Source of the DNA: Streptococcus sanguinis
Lineage (GTDB): Bacteria; Bacillota; Bacilli; Lactobacillales; Streptococcaceae
Length of the DNA stretch: 64,000 nucleotides
Reading direction: 5' to 3'
NCBI RefSeq assembly: GCF_900635155.1
Contig: NZ_LR134002.1
Span: 2,230,001 to 2,294,000 of the forward strand
The translations under genes were made by a program, and so were the position numbers. The notes beneath the pieces were generated by a model. That model was not told the origin of the DNA. It searched no databases and was given only the letters and a program-made list of their open reading frames with translations. The first letter of the stretch is position 1; each line of letters opens with the position of its first letter. Positions 40,555-48,514 of this stretch are shown here, one piece after another.

Positions 40555-40893
40555 ATGAAAAAAGATAGTATCTGTCAAGTGGATGTTATAAATCAACAAA
40601 ATGTTACAACCGCATCGAACTACCTTGAAAAGGAAAAAGTCCAAAAATCACTTCGCATTTTATCAAAATTTACCGATAATAAACAGATAAATATCATCTT
40701 TTATCTCCTTGCCGTCGAAGAACTCTGTGTCTGCGATATAGCCTGTTTATTAAATCTCAGTATGGCATCTGCCTCCCACCATCTTCGTAAACTAGCCAAT
40801 CAAAACATCTTGGATACTAGAAGAGAGGGGAAAATTATATATTATTTTATAAAAGATGAGGAAATCAGAGATTTTTTTAATCAACTAGGATAA
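40555..40893 (+). CDS. cadX: Cadmium-responsive ArsR-family regulator CadX
   Basis: A 112-residue winged-helix repressor. Cysteines 7, 58 and 60 (in the ELCVCDIA motif) match the cadmium-sensing site of CadC, and the DNA-binding helix reads SMASASHHLRKLANQ. It should bind the repeat upstream of cadD and release it when cadmium or lead is present, regulating its own operon. AGGAG precedes the ATG at 40555. The gene follows cadD by 11 bases. Confidence 0.88.
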   Translation: MKKDSICQVDVINQQNVTTASNYLEKEKVQKSLRILSKFTDNKQINIIFYLLAVEELCVCDIACLLNLSMASASHHLRKLANQNILDTRREGKIIYYFIKDEEIRDFFNQLG

Positions 40894-40938
40894 CAACTAT
40901 TTTTACTACTTTTCCATGATTATATATAGGACTTATCT

Positions 40939-41166
40939 ATGAAATTTTTTGATGAAAATTACTCACAAGAAAGACCTACTCGTAGCAAATGTTTAAGAAA
41001 AAAGTATAATTTAAAGCAAACCGACTTGGACTATAAAGAAATTATTTTCTAAGATATTACCAAGTTTGTTGATGATTTGTTTTACCACTGCTTCAGCTCT
41101 ATTATATTTAGAGATTTAGAAACTGTAGATAGAAGTGAAATAATTGAGATAAAGAAAAGCCTTTGA
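40939..41166 (+). pseudogene. Decayed short gene, unknown
   Basis: One frame runs from an ATG at 40939, preceded by TAGGACTT, to a stop at 41050-41052 (37 codons). It continues open in the same frame for a further 37 codons to 41166. The joined product would start MKFFDENYSQERPTRSK and end EIIEIKKSL. I do not recognise it. The in-frame stop with a coding-like tail suggests a remnant. The rest of the gap from cadX to the next gene holds only the terminator at its end. Confidence 0.4.
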
Positions 41167-41195
41167 AATCAGTATTTCAAAGGCTTTTTTTCTTT
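41156..41195. terminator. Strong bidirectional terminator
   Basis: A perfect 14-bp stem AAAGCCTTTGAAAT/ATTTCAAAGGCTTT with a four-base loop (41156-41187) is followed by TTTTCTTTT on the plus strand. On the minus strand the tail is CTTTTCTTT. It ends the cad-side unit and the convergent kinase gene. Confidence 0.85.
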
Positions 41196-41204
41196 TATTC
41201 GTTC

Positions 41205-41756
41205 TTAAACAAAAAATCGATCTTCTGTTTTTATGAGATTCACAGTTTCTCTGATATCTAACTGATCCGTATAAAGGAAATGCTCCTGAGTAATATTTTT
41301 AGCTAGAAACTCTTTTCTAGATTTGATTGATAAGTCACCCGTTCTTTCTATTTCATTTCTGGATAGGTCCCTTTCTTTAAGCTTTTCTTCTTCTGCCAGC
41401 AATACACAGTATTTTAATCTTGTTTGTCTGGCCTTTAAAAAATCTGTAATTTTTTTGATTTGTTCCTCGAATATGACATAGTCTATGATGATAGTCATGC
41501 TTCTATTAAGTAAATTGCTGGTAAGACTAATGATATTGTCCCAGAATAAATCCATGTAGTAGCCATCGTCTTCCCAAGGTGCTACTAAGCCGCTTTTAAC
41601 CATTAAATAAATCATGTCGCCTTCTATCACAGCACTCTTGTCAAAAGAATAGGCTAATTCTTTACTGACACTGCTTTTTCCAACACCTGGAGGACCCGAA
41701 ATGATATAAACACAATTTTCCAACCTAATACCTCTATACTCTACATACTTGCTCAT
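41205..41756 (-). CDS. P-loop kinase-like protein
   Basis: A 183-residue protein with a Walker A motif GPPGVGKSS (residues 21-29) and an acidic strand-2 segment IEGDMIYLM, followed by IIIDYVIFEEQ. It resembles AAA-type small kinases related to chloramphenicol phosphotransferase and gluconate kinase; the substrate is not known. It ends at a strong terminator and lies beside the cad patch, but its base composition is close to that of the patch, so it could be part of the same accessory segment. Confidence 0.65.
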   Translation of the reverse strand: MSKYVEYRGIRLENCVYIISGPPGVGKSSVSKELAYSFDKSAVIEGDMIYLMVKSGLVAPWEDDGYYMDLFWDNIISLTSNLLNRSMTIIIDYVIFEEQIKKITDFLKARQTRLKYCVLLAEEEKLKERDLSRNEIERTGDLSIKSRKEFLAKNITQEHFLYTDQLDIRETVNLIKTEDRFFV

Positions 41757-41799
41757 ATTATAGCATTTTTTGGAAAAAGATAAAAACGATGATTCATAT

Positions 41800-41840
41800 A
41801 CAAATTGAATACTCTAAGCAGCAAACTGCCTAGAGTATTC
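41800..41840 (-). terminator. Terminator after the XRE regulator gene
   Basis: A perfect 10-bp stem GAATACTCTA/TAGAGTATTC (41807-41816 and 41831-41840), extended inside by GCAG/CTGC, is followed on the minus strand by AATTTGT. It is 32 bases after the XRE gene stop. Confidence 0.65.
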
Positions 41841-41872
41841 TGGTTTATGTCACTAGCAGGTCTCGAAAAGAA

Positions 41873-42097
41873 TTATGCCTCCTCTTTCTGTCTGAGTTCA
41901 AAGAGATCTTCCACTTTAAGGTTAAAAACTTGAGCAATTTTGAGAGCCATTTCCAGCGAAGGGTTGTAGCGGTTATTTTCCAAGTGCAGAATTGTCTCGC
42001 GCCGCATGCCGATGCGGTCGGCTAGCTCCTGCTGGGTCATGCCCATGGACTCACGAACAGATTTGAGATTAGTGATAATCTTGCTTTCTTTGGCCAT
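41873..42097 (-). CDS. XRE-family transcriptional regulator
   Basis: A 74-residue protein that is almost entirely a helix-turn-helix domain. It has MTQQELADRIGMRRETILHL as the DNA-binding core and SLEMALKIAQVFNLKVEDLF as the closing helices. It belongs to the short YozG/Cro-like regulators that pair with membrane proteins. The ATG at 42097 was chosen because AGAGGATAACC precedes it; the longer frame to 42145 overlaps the upstream gene. It follows that membrane protein gene by two bases, so they are one unit. Confidence 0.88.
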   Translation of the reverse strand: MAKESKIITNLKSVRESMGMTQQELADRIGMRRETILHLENNRYNPSLEMALKIAQVFNLKVEDLFELRQKEEA

Positions 42098-42099
42098 GG

Positions 42100-42696
42100 T
42101 TATCCTCTCCGTTCCAAAATAAGATAGACAACCGCAAAGATGCAAATCAAGGCAGCTATGCTAATAAAGAACTGACCCATGTAAAGAGTGAGAGAACCCA
42201 TGTACCCAATGATAACTGCTAGGATTATCAGTGCGCCTAGTATAAAAACAAACATCAAGCTAGCTGCCTTAGCTAGATTAGCATAAAAGCGTTCGTCTGG
42301 AGTTTCCTTGACATTTTTCAAAGAGAAAAAACCAAATACAATCGCTTCAATAACGAGGCCAACTCCCAAAATCCATTCCTTAATACTGGATCCTTCGCTT
42401 GGGGTTGCAACCCAAATTCCTACTGTATAAAAAATGGTTGCTGCAAACAAAAGCATCGTGTATAGCTTAGCAGACAAGTCAAAAATAGTCTTTCCCTTAC
42501 CTTTCTGACTCTTATGAGGCCATGGTTTCATGTGCAGCCAGCCCCAAATAGCTACAATCTGACCTAACACTGAAATACCGAGAATAATCAACTTGGGTCC
42601 CCAACTAAGATTGGAACCAAATAAAACAGTAAAATCAATAAAGAGAGCTGCGGCAATCATTGTAATGAGGCCACCCGTTTTTTGACTTTTTTTCAT
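42100..42696 (-). CDS. Membrane protein paired with XRE regulator
   Basis: A 198-residue membrane protein with about six spans, starting MKKSQKTGGLITMIAAALF. Hydrophilic parts include WLHMKPWPHKSQKGKGKT (about 53-70) and NVKETPDERFYANLAKAASL. The KETPDERF piece recurs in small membrane proteins encoded beside XRE regulators in Firmicutes. Its role is unknown; it may sense a signal for the regulator encoded just downstream. Confidence 0.65.
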   Translation of the reverse strand: MKKSQKTGGLITMIAAALFIDFTVLFGSNLSWGPKLIILGISVLGQIVAIWGWLHMKPWPHKSQKGKGKTIFDLSAKLYTMLLFAATIFYTVGIWVATPSEGSSIKEWILGVGLVIEAIVFGFFSLKNVKETPDERFYANLAKAASLMFVFILGALIILAVIIGYMGSLTLYMGQFFISIAALICIFAVVYLILERRG

Positions 42697-42893
42697 GATA
42701 GACTCCTTTCCTTATGTTAGAAATATTTAACACTCTTTATGTTATAAATATATCACACTTCAATTTGGAAAGCAAGAATTTATGTGCCAAGGTGGCAATT
42801 ATTTGAAAAAATTCTATAATAAAAGCCCTGGCCAGATAAATAACCAGCAAGAGCTTGTGTTTCTATTGACTATTTATAGAGTAGTAAAGTCTC

Positions 42894-43928
42894 TTATTCC
42901 ATCTCTCTGAGATAGTTCAAAGCTTCGTTGAAGGTTTTGACAGGGACGATTTTCATTTTACTCTTGATTTTGATAGAAGCGCGAAGTGCCTCATGGTAGT
43001 TAGAGCGCAGCTTGGGATTGTACTGGGCAATATCAGCGTCAATGGTATCATCAGGAACAAAGAAAATCTCAGCGCCTGCCTTATCTGCAGCCATGACCTT
43101 CATCTCTATCCCGCCAATCCGGCCAACATTTCCCTTGTGGTCAATCGTTCCAGTACCAGCAATAGCTTTTCCTTTGGTAATGTCTTCAGACACGAGCTGA
43201 TTGTACAGCTCCAAACTGAACATGAGTCCACCAGAGGGGCCTGCCACACCGTTGCTCTTAAACTTTGTCAGAGGATTCATGGCAACACTGGCTTTAGAAC
43301 CCAATGCAATCCCCAAACCAGGCTTACCAGTTGTCTCATCCACAATCACAGGACCGCTAGCCAAACCGATTACACCATTACGGCTGTACTCAATTGATAC
43401 CACATCGCCGACTGTCCGCTGTTCCATCTGATCGACAATATCATATGGACTAGTGTAAGTCTGATTGTCAATCTTTAAAATCACATCGCCTTTCTGCAGC
43501 TCCTGAGCTAACGGCGTCTCTTGGCTGACAGCATCCACAAAAATCTCTTTATGTCTAATCTCAACAGTATGACCGGATGCTTGATAAGCTACCTGTAAGG
43601 CATTGAGATGGGAAGATCCCATAGTGCTGTTCTCTCGCTCTTCCCGTCCCTTCTCCTTATCAAAATAGTTTTCAGGTACAGAGACATACTCTGTTTCCAG
43701 CCTGTAATTAGGCAGCAAAGTCAAAAAGAGACTGAACACCCGAGCATCGGAAACGCCGACAGCCATGACATAGATTTGACCTTTTCCTTGATTAGTTCCT
43801 CCTTGAACTTGGACAAAGTCTTTGGCATTCAAAGCCGGTCTCAAGGTCTCCACTTGATAAGGTAGGGGGATAAAGCCAATCCCAGTTAACACCAAAGCTG
43901 TTATTAAAATTCTTGTTACTGATTTCAT
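42894..43928 (-). CDS. sepM: PDZ-Lon family serine protease (SepM-like)
   Basis: A 344-residue membrane-anchored protease. An N-terminal membrane helix (about 7-24) leads to a PDZ domain (about 120-200, with LQKGDVILKIDNQTYTS) and a Lon-type catalytic domain with the serine in GVAGPSGGL (Ser232) and the lysine in GGIEMKVMAADK (Lys277). In Streptococcus mutans SepM trims the competence-stimulating peptide outside the cell; the same role here is inference. It is read alone, next to the end of the pilus locus. Confidence 0.85.
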   Translation of the reverse strand: MKSVTRILITALVLTGIGFIPLPYQVETLRPALNAKDFVQVQGGTNQGKGQIYVMAVGVSDARVFSLFLTLLPNYRLETEYVSVPENYFDKEKGREERENSTMGSSHLNALQVAYQASGHTVEIRHKEIFVDAVSQETPLAQELQKGDVILKIDNQTYTSPYDIVDQMEQRTVGDVVSIEYSRNGVIGLASGPVIVDETTGKPGLGIALGSKASVAMNPLTKFKSNGVAGPSGGLMFSLELYNQLVSEDITKGKAIAGTGTIDHKGNVGRIGGIEMKVMAADKAGAEIFFVPDDTIDADIAQYNPKLRSNYHEALRASIKIKSKMKIVPVKTFNEALNYLREME

Positions 43929-43978
43929 ATCCTTCCTCTTGTTTCTATAAAGTTATTGTCTGGACTTGCGACTTTGAC

Positions 43979-44869
43979 TTAATCACCAAAATCCACCACT
44001 TCTGTATCATTTTCCATCAGAGTATCGGCAAAAACTGTCCGAACAACCAGAACAAATACACAGTAAAAGCTACTGAAAACTAGGACAGGAATCATCTGAA
44101 TCAGGCCAAGTAAATCATCCAGTTCCCCCAGCAAGGGACCAATATACTGCCTTATCAGATCCATCAGGAGATGAGTGCCCAGCCCAATCAGCCCACCAAA
44201 AGAAGCTAGAAAAAAGCTGAGCAGAACATAACGACCCCTGCGCTCCTTCATCAGCAGGACTGACTTTCTCAGACAACCATAAAAAGAAAGCGGCTTGGCC
44301 AGATTGTCCCTGGAGCTAGTATCCTGAATGATATAAGACAGCAAAAAGAAGTGCGAATCAACCAGATAAGTGAAGAGCAGGTAAAAAACCATGAACAAGA
44401 AAGGAAAAAGAAACTGGAAAATCACAATGGCCTCTGGACTTACTGCCCTCCGATAAAAGGCAAAGAGACTAGCCACCCCAAGATTGATGCCAATTGCCGA
44501 CCAACCCATGTATAGAATCAGAACCTGGACGGCACTGACAATGAAGGAATAAAAGAGGCGAGTAAGCAAGCCATCTGAGATACTGTACCAAACTGCATAG
44601 CCAAAATAGAGCTTGACCATATGCGGATTTCGTATCACTGTCAAGGCAAATTTATTGACGTAAGCAAAACCGAAGGCAATTATAAAAGCCAAACAGGTCA
44701 AGACTAAAATGGACCGGTAAGACCAACTCGACACCAGCGGAAAAAGAAACCAAGCCAGTGTTGCAAGCGGGATTCCGACCAGCAAAAGGCCTTTCAGCCA
44801 AACAAAATAATATTCTGTAACAAAAACCCAAGCTTCTCTGAAAACCCTTGTTACTTTTACATCATTCAT
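43979..44869 (-). CDS. Pilus-locus membrane protein, paralogue 2
   Basis: A 296-residue membrane protein with about six spans. It shares with the next gene upstream (44918-45802) an N-terminal EAW...YFVW segment, the block RNPHMVKLYFGYAVWYSISD, the block YIIQDTSSRDNLAKPLS and a late RRGRYVLLS piece, so the two arose by duplication. Membrane proteins of unknown role are known in the S. sanguinis pil locus and some have been named pilH to pilK, but I cannot match the letters safely. They could be accessory assembly factors. Confidence 0.7.
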   Translation of the reverse strand: MNDVKVTRVFREAWVFVTEYYFVWLKGLLLVGIPLATLAWFLFPLVSSWSYRSILVLTCLAFIIAFGFAYVNKFALTVIRNPHMVKLYFGYAVWYSISDGLLTRLFYSFIVSAVQVLILYMGWSAIGINLGVASLFAFYRRAVSPEAIVIFQFLFPFLFMVFYLLFTYLVDSHFFLLSYIIQDTSSRDNLAKPLSFYGCLRKSVLLMKERRGRYVLLSFFLASFGGLIGLGTHLLMDLIRQYIGPLLGELDDLLGLIQMIPVLVFSSFYCVFVLVVRTVFADTLMENDTEVVDFGD

Positions 44870-44917
44870 CGTTCATTATCCTAAATCCTAAAACCCTTTC
44901 TAATTTTTTCATAAATA

Positions 44918-45802
44918 TTAATCTCCAAAATTAACTATTTCCCGATCATAAGACATCAGGATGTCGGCCATAACCGAACGGGCTGCCAAGGCATAAATCA
45001 GCAAAAAGCCATTTATCATACTAACAATCATTCCCACAACATTAGACACGCCATCGCCAAAAAGTAAACTCAAAACTTCTATTAGACCCAATACTACAGG
45101 AATAAGCTTTAAGACAAGCTCTACCAGTAAGTAACGCCCCCTCTGACCATTCATACGAGAAAAAGACTTGCCCAAGCTACCAAAGGCTGACAGAGGACGC
45201 AATAGGTTATCAGAGGAGTTGGTATCTTGAATAATATAGGGCAATAAGAAGAAGTGAGAGACGATAAAATAGCTGTAAAACAAATGGAATACCAAGTTAA
45301 ACATTGGTGCTATCAAAAAAACCAGGAAGAGCATACTAGCCATCTTCTCTTGATTATTTGCAACCCAAATAAGCCAAGTTCCTATAATTTCTTGAAAATT
45401 TGCATCTGACATCAAGACATTATAGGAGTATACTAAAAGAAGTAACATAGCCAAGAAAAAGATGAAGACGTAAATAGACATAGAAAGCAAACGCCCAAAA
45501 AAGCCATCAGAAATACTGTAGCCAACAGCTCTCCAGAAGTTTCTTCGCACCATCTGCGGATTACGAACCATGGTCAAGGAAAACTTATGGATATAAGCAA
45601 TCATAAAAGAGCACAGAAATCCAAAGAAAATCATACTTGGAAGAAATGTAGAAGTCCATGGAGAAAAAAATAGAATTAACAGCCCCAGAATAAAAAATGG
45701 CAGTTGAATGATAGCAAGCCCTGCTGTCCATACAAAAAAGTAGTCAACAGTCAGTCCCCAGGCTTCCTTTAACACATCGCTTACGTCAATCTTTCTTTTC
45801 AT
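44918..45802 (-). CDS. Pilus-locus membrane protein, paralogue 1
   Basis: A 294-residue membrane protein, paralogue of the gene downstream, with about six spans and the shared blocks RNPQMVRRNFWRAVGYSISD, YIIQDTNSSDNLLRPLSAFG and MNGQRGRYLL. The ATG at 45802 is chosen because AGGGGATTT precedes it and the length then matches the paralogue; the open frame begins 27 codons earlier. A terminator-like hairpin separates it from the glucosaminidase gene, so it may have its own promoter, which I could not place with confidence. Confidence 0.7.
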   Translation of the reverse strand: MKRKIDVSDVLKEAWGLTVDYFFVWTAGLAIIQLPFFILGLLILFFSPWTSTFLPSMIFFGFLCSFMIAYIHKFSLTMVRNPQMVRRNFWRAVGYSISDGFFGRLLSMSIYVFIFFLAMLLLLVYSYNVLMSDANFQEIIGTWLIWVANNQEKMASMLFLVFLIAPMFNLVFHLFYSYFIVSHFFLLPYIIQDTNSSDNLLRPLSAFGSLGKSFSRMNGQRGRYLLVELVLKLIPVVLGLIEVLSLLFGDGVSNVVGMIVSMINGFLLIYALAARSVMADILMSYDREIVNFGD

Positions 45803-45965
45803 AAATCCCCTAATTAAGTCATTTTTCGCCATAAAAGACGATGTAGATGTCGCAGAAGCAAGTTTTTTATTTTTTAGTCCCAAGAGGATGATTAGGAATT
45901 TTTAGAGTCCCAGAGAGCAGCAAAAACTCCGTCAATCACCTCACCAAAAGAAATTCTTTCTATAA

Positions 45966-45997
45966 TAAAGCAAGCTGAGACATGATTGTCCCAGCCG
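45966..45997 (-). terminator. Terminator after glucosaminidase gene
   Basis: Arms 45974-45982 (GCTGAGACA) and 45987-45995 (TGTCCCAGC) pair with one mismatch around a four-base loop. They are followed on the minus strand by TTGCTTTATTAT. It begins right after the glucosaminidase stop codon and probably ends the main pil operon. Confidence 0.6.
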
Positions 45998-45999
45998 CC

Positions 46000-46599
46000 T
46001 TAACCTTTTTTCAAAAAATTTCGAATACGAATCATAATCTTGCTTGACCAAGTTTTGTCAGATGCGTATCTTACATTGATAGCAGCCATGCTCTTACCAT
46101 TGTAGAACTGACCGCCAGGCTTGAGATAGTGCTCGCTAAGATAGCGGGCAACGGTATCTATACCATCGTCAAATGTTGCGAAATTTCCTGCACTGGAAAA
46201 AGGACTGGAGTCATAAGCCATGAAACCAAACAGGTTGTGCTTGGCCTGAGCAATCTGACTGCGGCCGTAATCCGATTCGTGAATAGCCAGCCCTACGAGA
46301 AAAATTGCATTAACTCCATGATCTTTCTCTGCTTTTTTGAAAGCTTTTCCCAATCCAGCCATCGGCGTGCCAGCCAAACGACTATCAATGAAATCGGCTG
46401 ACACTGTGCTTGGCACTGTTACATCTTCTGAAAAGACGACTGCTCCTGTTTTCTTGGCCTGAAACTGATCTGATACCTGCACTAAAGACGGATCCAGACT
46501 GGCCTTTTCATTTGCCGCTAGACGGCTGACAGACAACACACTGCCTGAAAAGACAGTAGCTGTCGCTAATGCTATAATAACTTTTTTCTTCCTAAACAT
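46000..46599 (-). CDS. Secreted glucosaminidase-domain wall hydrolase
   Basis: A 199-residue secreted protein. The signal peptide (about residues 1-29, MFRKKKVIIALATATVFSG) is followed by a linker. The glucosaminidase domain (about 75-199) has the catalytic glutamate 108 in GLAIHESDYGRSQIA and the AKHNLFGF segment. Such enzymes cut the glycan backbone of peptidoglycan. Its place directly after pilD suggests it opens the wall for pilus passage, a role inferred from position. Confidence 0.85.
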   Translation of the reverse strand: MFRKKKVIIALATATVFSGSVLSVSRLAANEKASLDPSLVQVSDQFQAKKTGAVVFSEDVTVPSTVSADFIDSRLAGTPMAGLGKAFKKAEKDHGVNAIFLVGLAIHESDYGRSQIAQAKHNLFGFMAYDSSPFSSAGNFATFDDGIDTVARYLSEHYLKPGGQFYNGKSMAAINVRYASDKTWSSKIMIRIRNFLKKG

Positions 46600-46633
46600 T
46601 TTTTCTATCCATTTCTATGTCGCTTTTGGTTTC

Positions 46634-47374
46634 CTAGATTCCTCCCCAGAAATATAGGATGACCGCCATGATACTCATAGCAGGACCAAAAGGGACTTCT
46701 TCTTTCAGCTTAAATTTGAATTTCTTAAAGATGGTTGCGATTAAGAGAATAGCTCCAGCCACAAAGAAAGAACCATATCCCAAAATCAGCGTATTCAAAG
46801 GGCTAAACCAACTGCTCAGGGCAGCTAAGTAAAGGATGTCTCCCATCCCGAAAGCCTCTTTCTTGTAATAAGCCTTGGCCCCAAAATAAATGAGAGAGTA
46901 GAGACCAGCGCCGACTAGCAGTGAAAGGAGCAGTTCCCAATTAAACTCATTGGTAAAAAACGTAACAGACATGCGGCCCAGCCAGAAAACCAGCAGAACC
47001 GAGTCCGAGATGTACTGAGTATCAAAATCGATATAACCGATAATGAGACAAAGTGACACCAAGAGACAGGCTGAAACAACCATCCACGGCCCCTGATCTT
47101 GAAAGATCAGATAAGAGGCCAGCCAGAGCAGACCCGTCAGGAGCTCCACAATGAGATAGCGCGGTGAAATCGGCTCCTTGCAGTGCTTGCATTTAAAGCC
47201 CTGCATGATAATCGACACAACCGGAATCAGCTCCACCGAAGTCAAGACATGGCCGCAGGACGGGCACATAGACCGACCTTTGGCAATGCTCTTTTCCAGT
47301 GGCACACGGTAGATGACGACATTGAAAAAGCTCCCAAATACGACACCTAATATAAATACTAAACTTGCAATCAT
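46634..47374 (-). CDS. pilD: Prepilin peptidase PilD
   Basis: A 246-residue membrane aspartyl protease that cleaves prepilin leaders and methylates the new N-terminus. The methylase part has two CxxC pairs (Cys37/40 and 62/65) in the cytoplasmic loop. The protease aspartates lie in GYIDFDTQ (116/118) and GMGD (179). About eight membrane helices follow. The ATG at 47374 has AAAAGGGAAAAATT ahead; the frame runs back to 47446 through a palindromic repeat, and that extension is not PilD-like. Confidence 0.93.
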   Translation of the reverse strand: MIASLVFILGVVFGSFFNVVIYRVPLEKSIAKGRSMCPSCGHVLTSVELIPVVSIIMQGFKCKHCKEPISPRYLIVELLTGLLWLASYLIFQDQGPWMVVSACLLVSLCLIIGYIDFDTQYISDSVLLVFWLGRMSVTFFTNEFNWELLLSLLVGAGLYSLIYFGAKAYYKKEAFGMGDILYLAALSSWFSPLNTLILGYGSFFVAGAILLIATIFKKFKFKLKEEVPFGPAMSIMAVILYFWGGI

Positions 47375-47389
47375 AATTTTTCCCTTTTT

Positions 47390-47443
47390 ATACTCTTTGA
47401 AAATCTCAGGTGACAATGTCAAACTTCGACTTTCCTTGAGTAT
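47390..47443. repeat. Small palindromic element between pilD and VanW-like gene
   Basis: A 54-bp block with terminal inverted repeats ATACTC/GAGTAT and further pairing TGAAA/TTTCC inside. It fills almost exactly the space from the VanW-like stop codon to the pilD Shine-Dalgarno. The left end resembles the boxA end of pneumococcal BOX elements (ATACTCTTNGAAAATCTC), by memory. Confidence 0.5.
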
Positions 47444-48507
47444 CACTTAGATGCCAAAATGATGGATACTTGCCCCTCCTCCAAACTTAATGAAAACACC
47501 ATATCTGTTTCTGTATTGTTTTGAATGGTCAATTCGGTCAAACCTTCAGCCGGCGTTCCGACGTTGAAATACTGTCCTCGATAGGAAATAACATTGGTCC
47601 GTGAAAAGGCGAGCTGCTGAATGGCATCTATAATCTGCTCAGCACCCTGACCGTAAACTTCTTTATTATCCTTGCCCTTGACTGGCAGATAGCCAGACTC
47701 TGCATTCAAAGCGCCTAACAATTCTGAGATAGACTTGGTCTCACCAGGAGCCAAGTAAACATTCTGCAGCTTGTAAAAGGCTGTTTTCATGTTTTGAGCT
47801 TGGGCAGCGTTGGTCGGCAGTGGTACTTCCTTACGCTCTATAAAGTGCGTATATTGGCTCAGAAGTTCACTCTGATCTTCTGCTTCGACAGGCGTGCTCT
47901 CAACCTTGACATCATCAAATTTACCAGTCTTGGCAATCTCCTCAGATGCCTGGATAAAAGCAGCAGGGTCAATCTTATAGCCATTAGACTTGTCTCCCAC
48001 CTTTACATTAGACTCGCCGTCCATGACCAGATGATTGGTCGTTGGAAGCTGACTGAGAACATCAGGGTGGGCAGCTAAGACATCGTTTAAAGGTCTAAGC
48101 CAAAAAAGACGGTTAGGATAGATGGAAATCTGTAGATTTTCCTTGGTATCGAAAAACGGTGTAAACTTATCCCAGACTGTCTTGGCTGAAATATTATCCA
48201 GCCGCTTGAGCTCTTCTTCTGTGAAATAGCTCAGTCCTAAAAAGCGCATATCTACAGAGAAGTGTTGCCCCGTAGACAACTGAAATGTCGCCTTATAGGG
48301 CAGTTCTCTGTAAACTTCAATCTCAGCTTCGCTCCGAGAGCGAACCTTCATAGAGGGACGGCCATTGATACTCAGGTCAATCGTTGGATTAAAGACAAAA
48401 ATGACATAAAATAAACTACCCAGCAGAAAGGCAGCAAGTGTCGCTGCTGGAAGTAGTTTTTGATATTTTGATGAAACCTTTCTTTTTCTTCTTGACATGA
48501 ATCTCAT
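47443..48507 (-). CDS. Membrane-anchored VanW-like protein of the pilus locus
   Basis: A 354-residue protein with a basic N-terminus (MRFMSRRKRKVSSKYQK), one membrane helix (about 18-40) and a large outer part. Its C-terminal third resembles the VanW domain (YLAPGETKSISELLG, then YGQGAEQIIDAIQQLAFSRT), which is often linked to peptidoglycan-binding repeats. The conserved cysteine of typical VanW is absent. It may fix the pilus machine in the wall. Name and function in the pil locus are not certain. Confidence 0.65.
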   Translation of the reverse strand: MRFMSRRKRKVSSKYQKLLPAATLAAFLLGSLFYVIFVFNPTIDLSINGRPSMKVRSRSEAEIEVYRELPYKATFQLSTGQHFSVDMRFLGLSYFTEEELKRLDNISAKTVWDKFTPFFDTKENLQISIYPNRLFWLRPLNDVLAAHPDVLSQLPTTNHLVMDGESNVKVGDKSNGYKIDPAAFIQASEEIAKTGKFDDVKVESTPVEAEDQSELLSQYTHFIERKEVPLPTNAAQAQNMKTAFYKLQNVYLAPGETKSISELLGALNAESGYLPVKGKDNKEVYGQGAEQIIDAIQQLAFSRTNVISYRGQYFNVGTPAEGLTELTIQNNTETDMVFSLSLEEGQVSIILASK

Positions 48508-48514
48508 CCCAACC

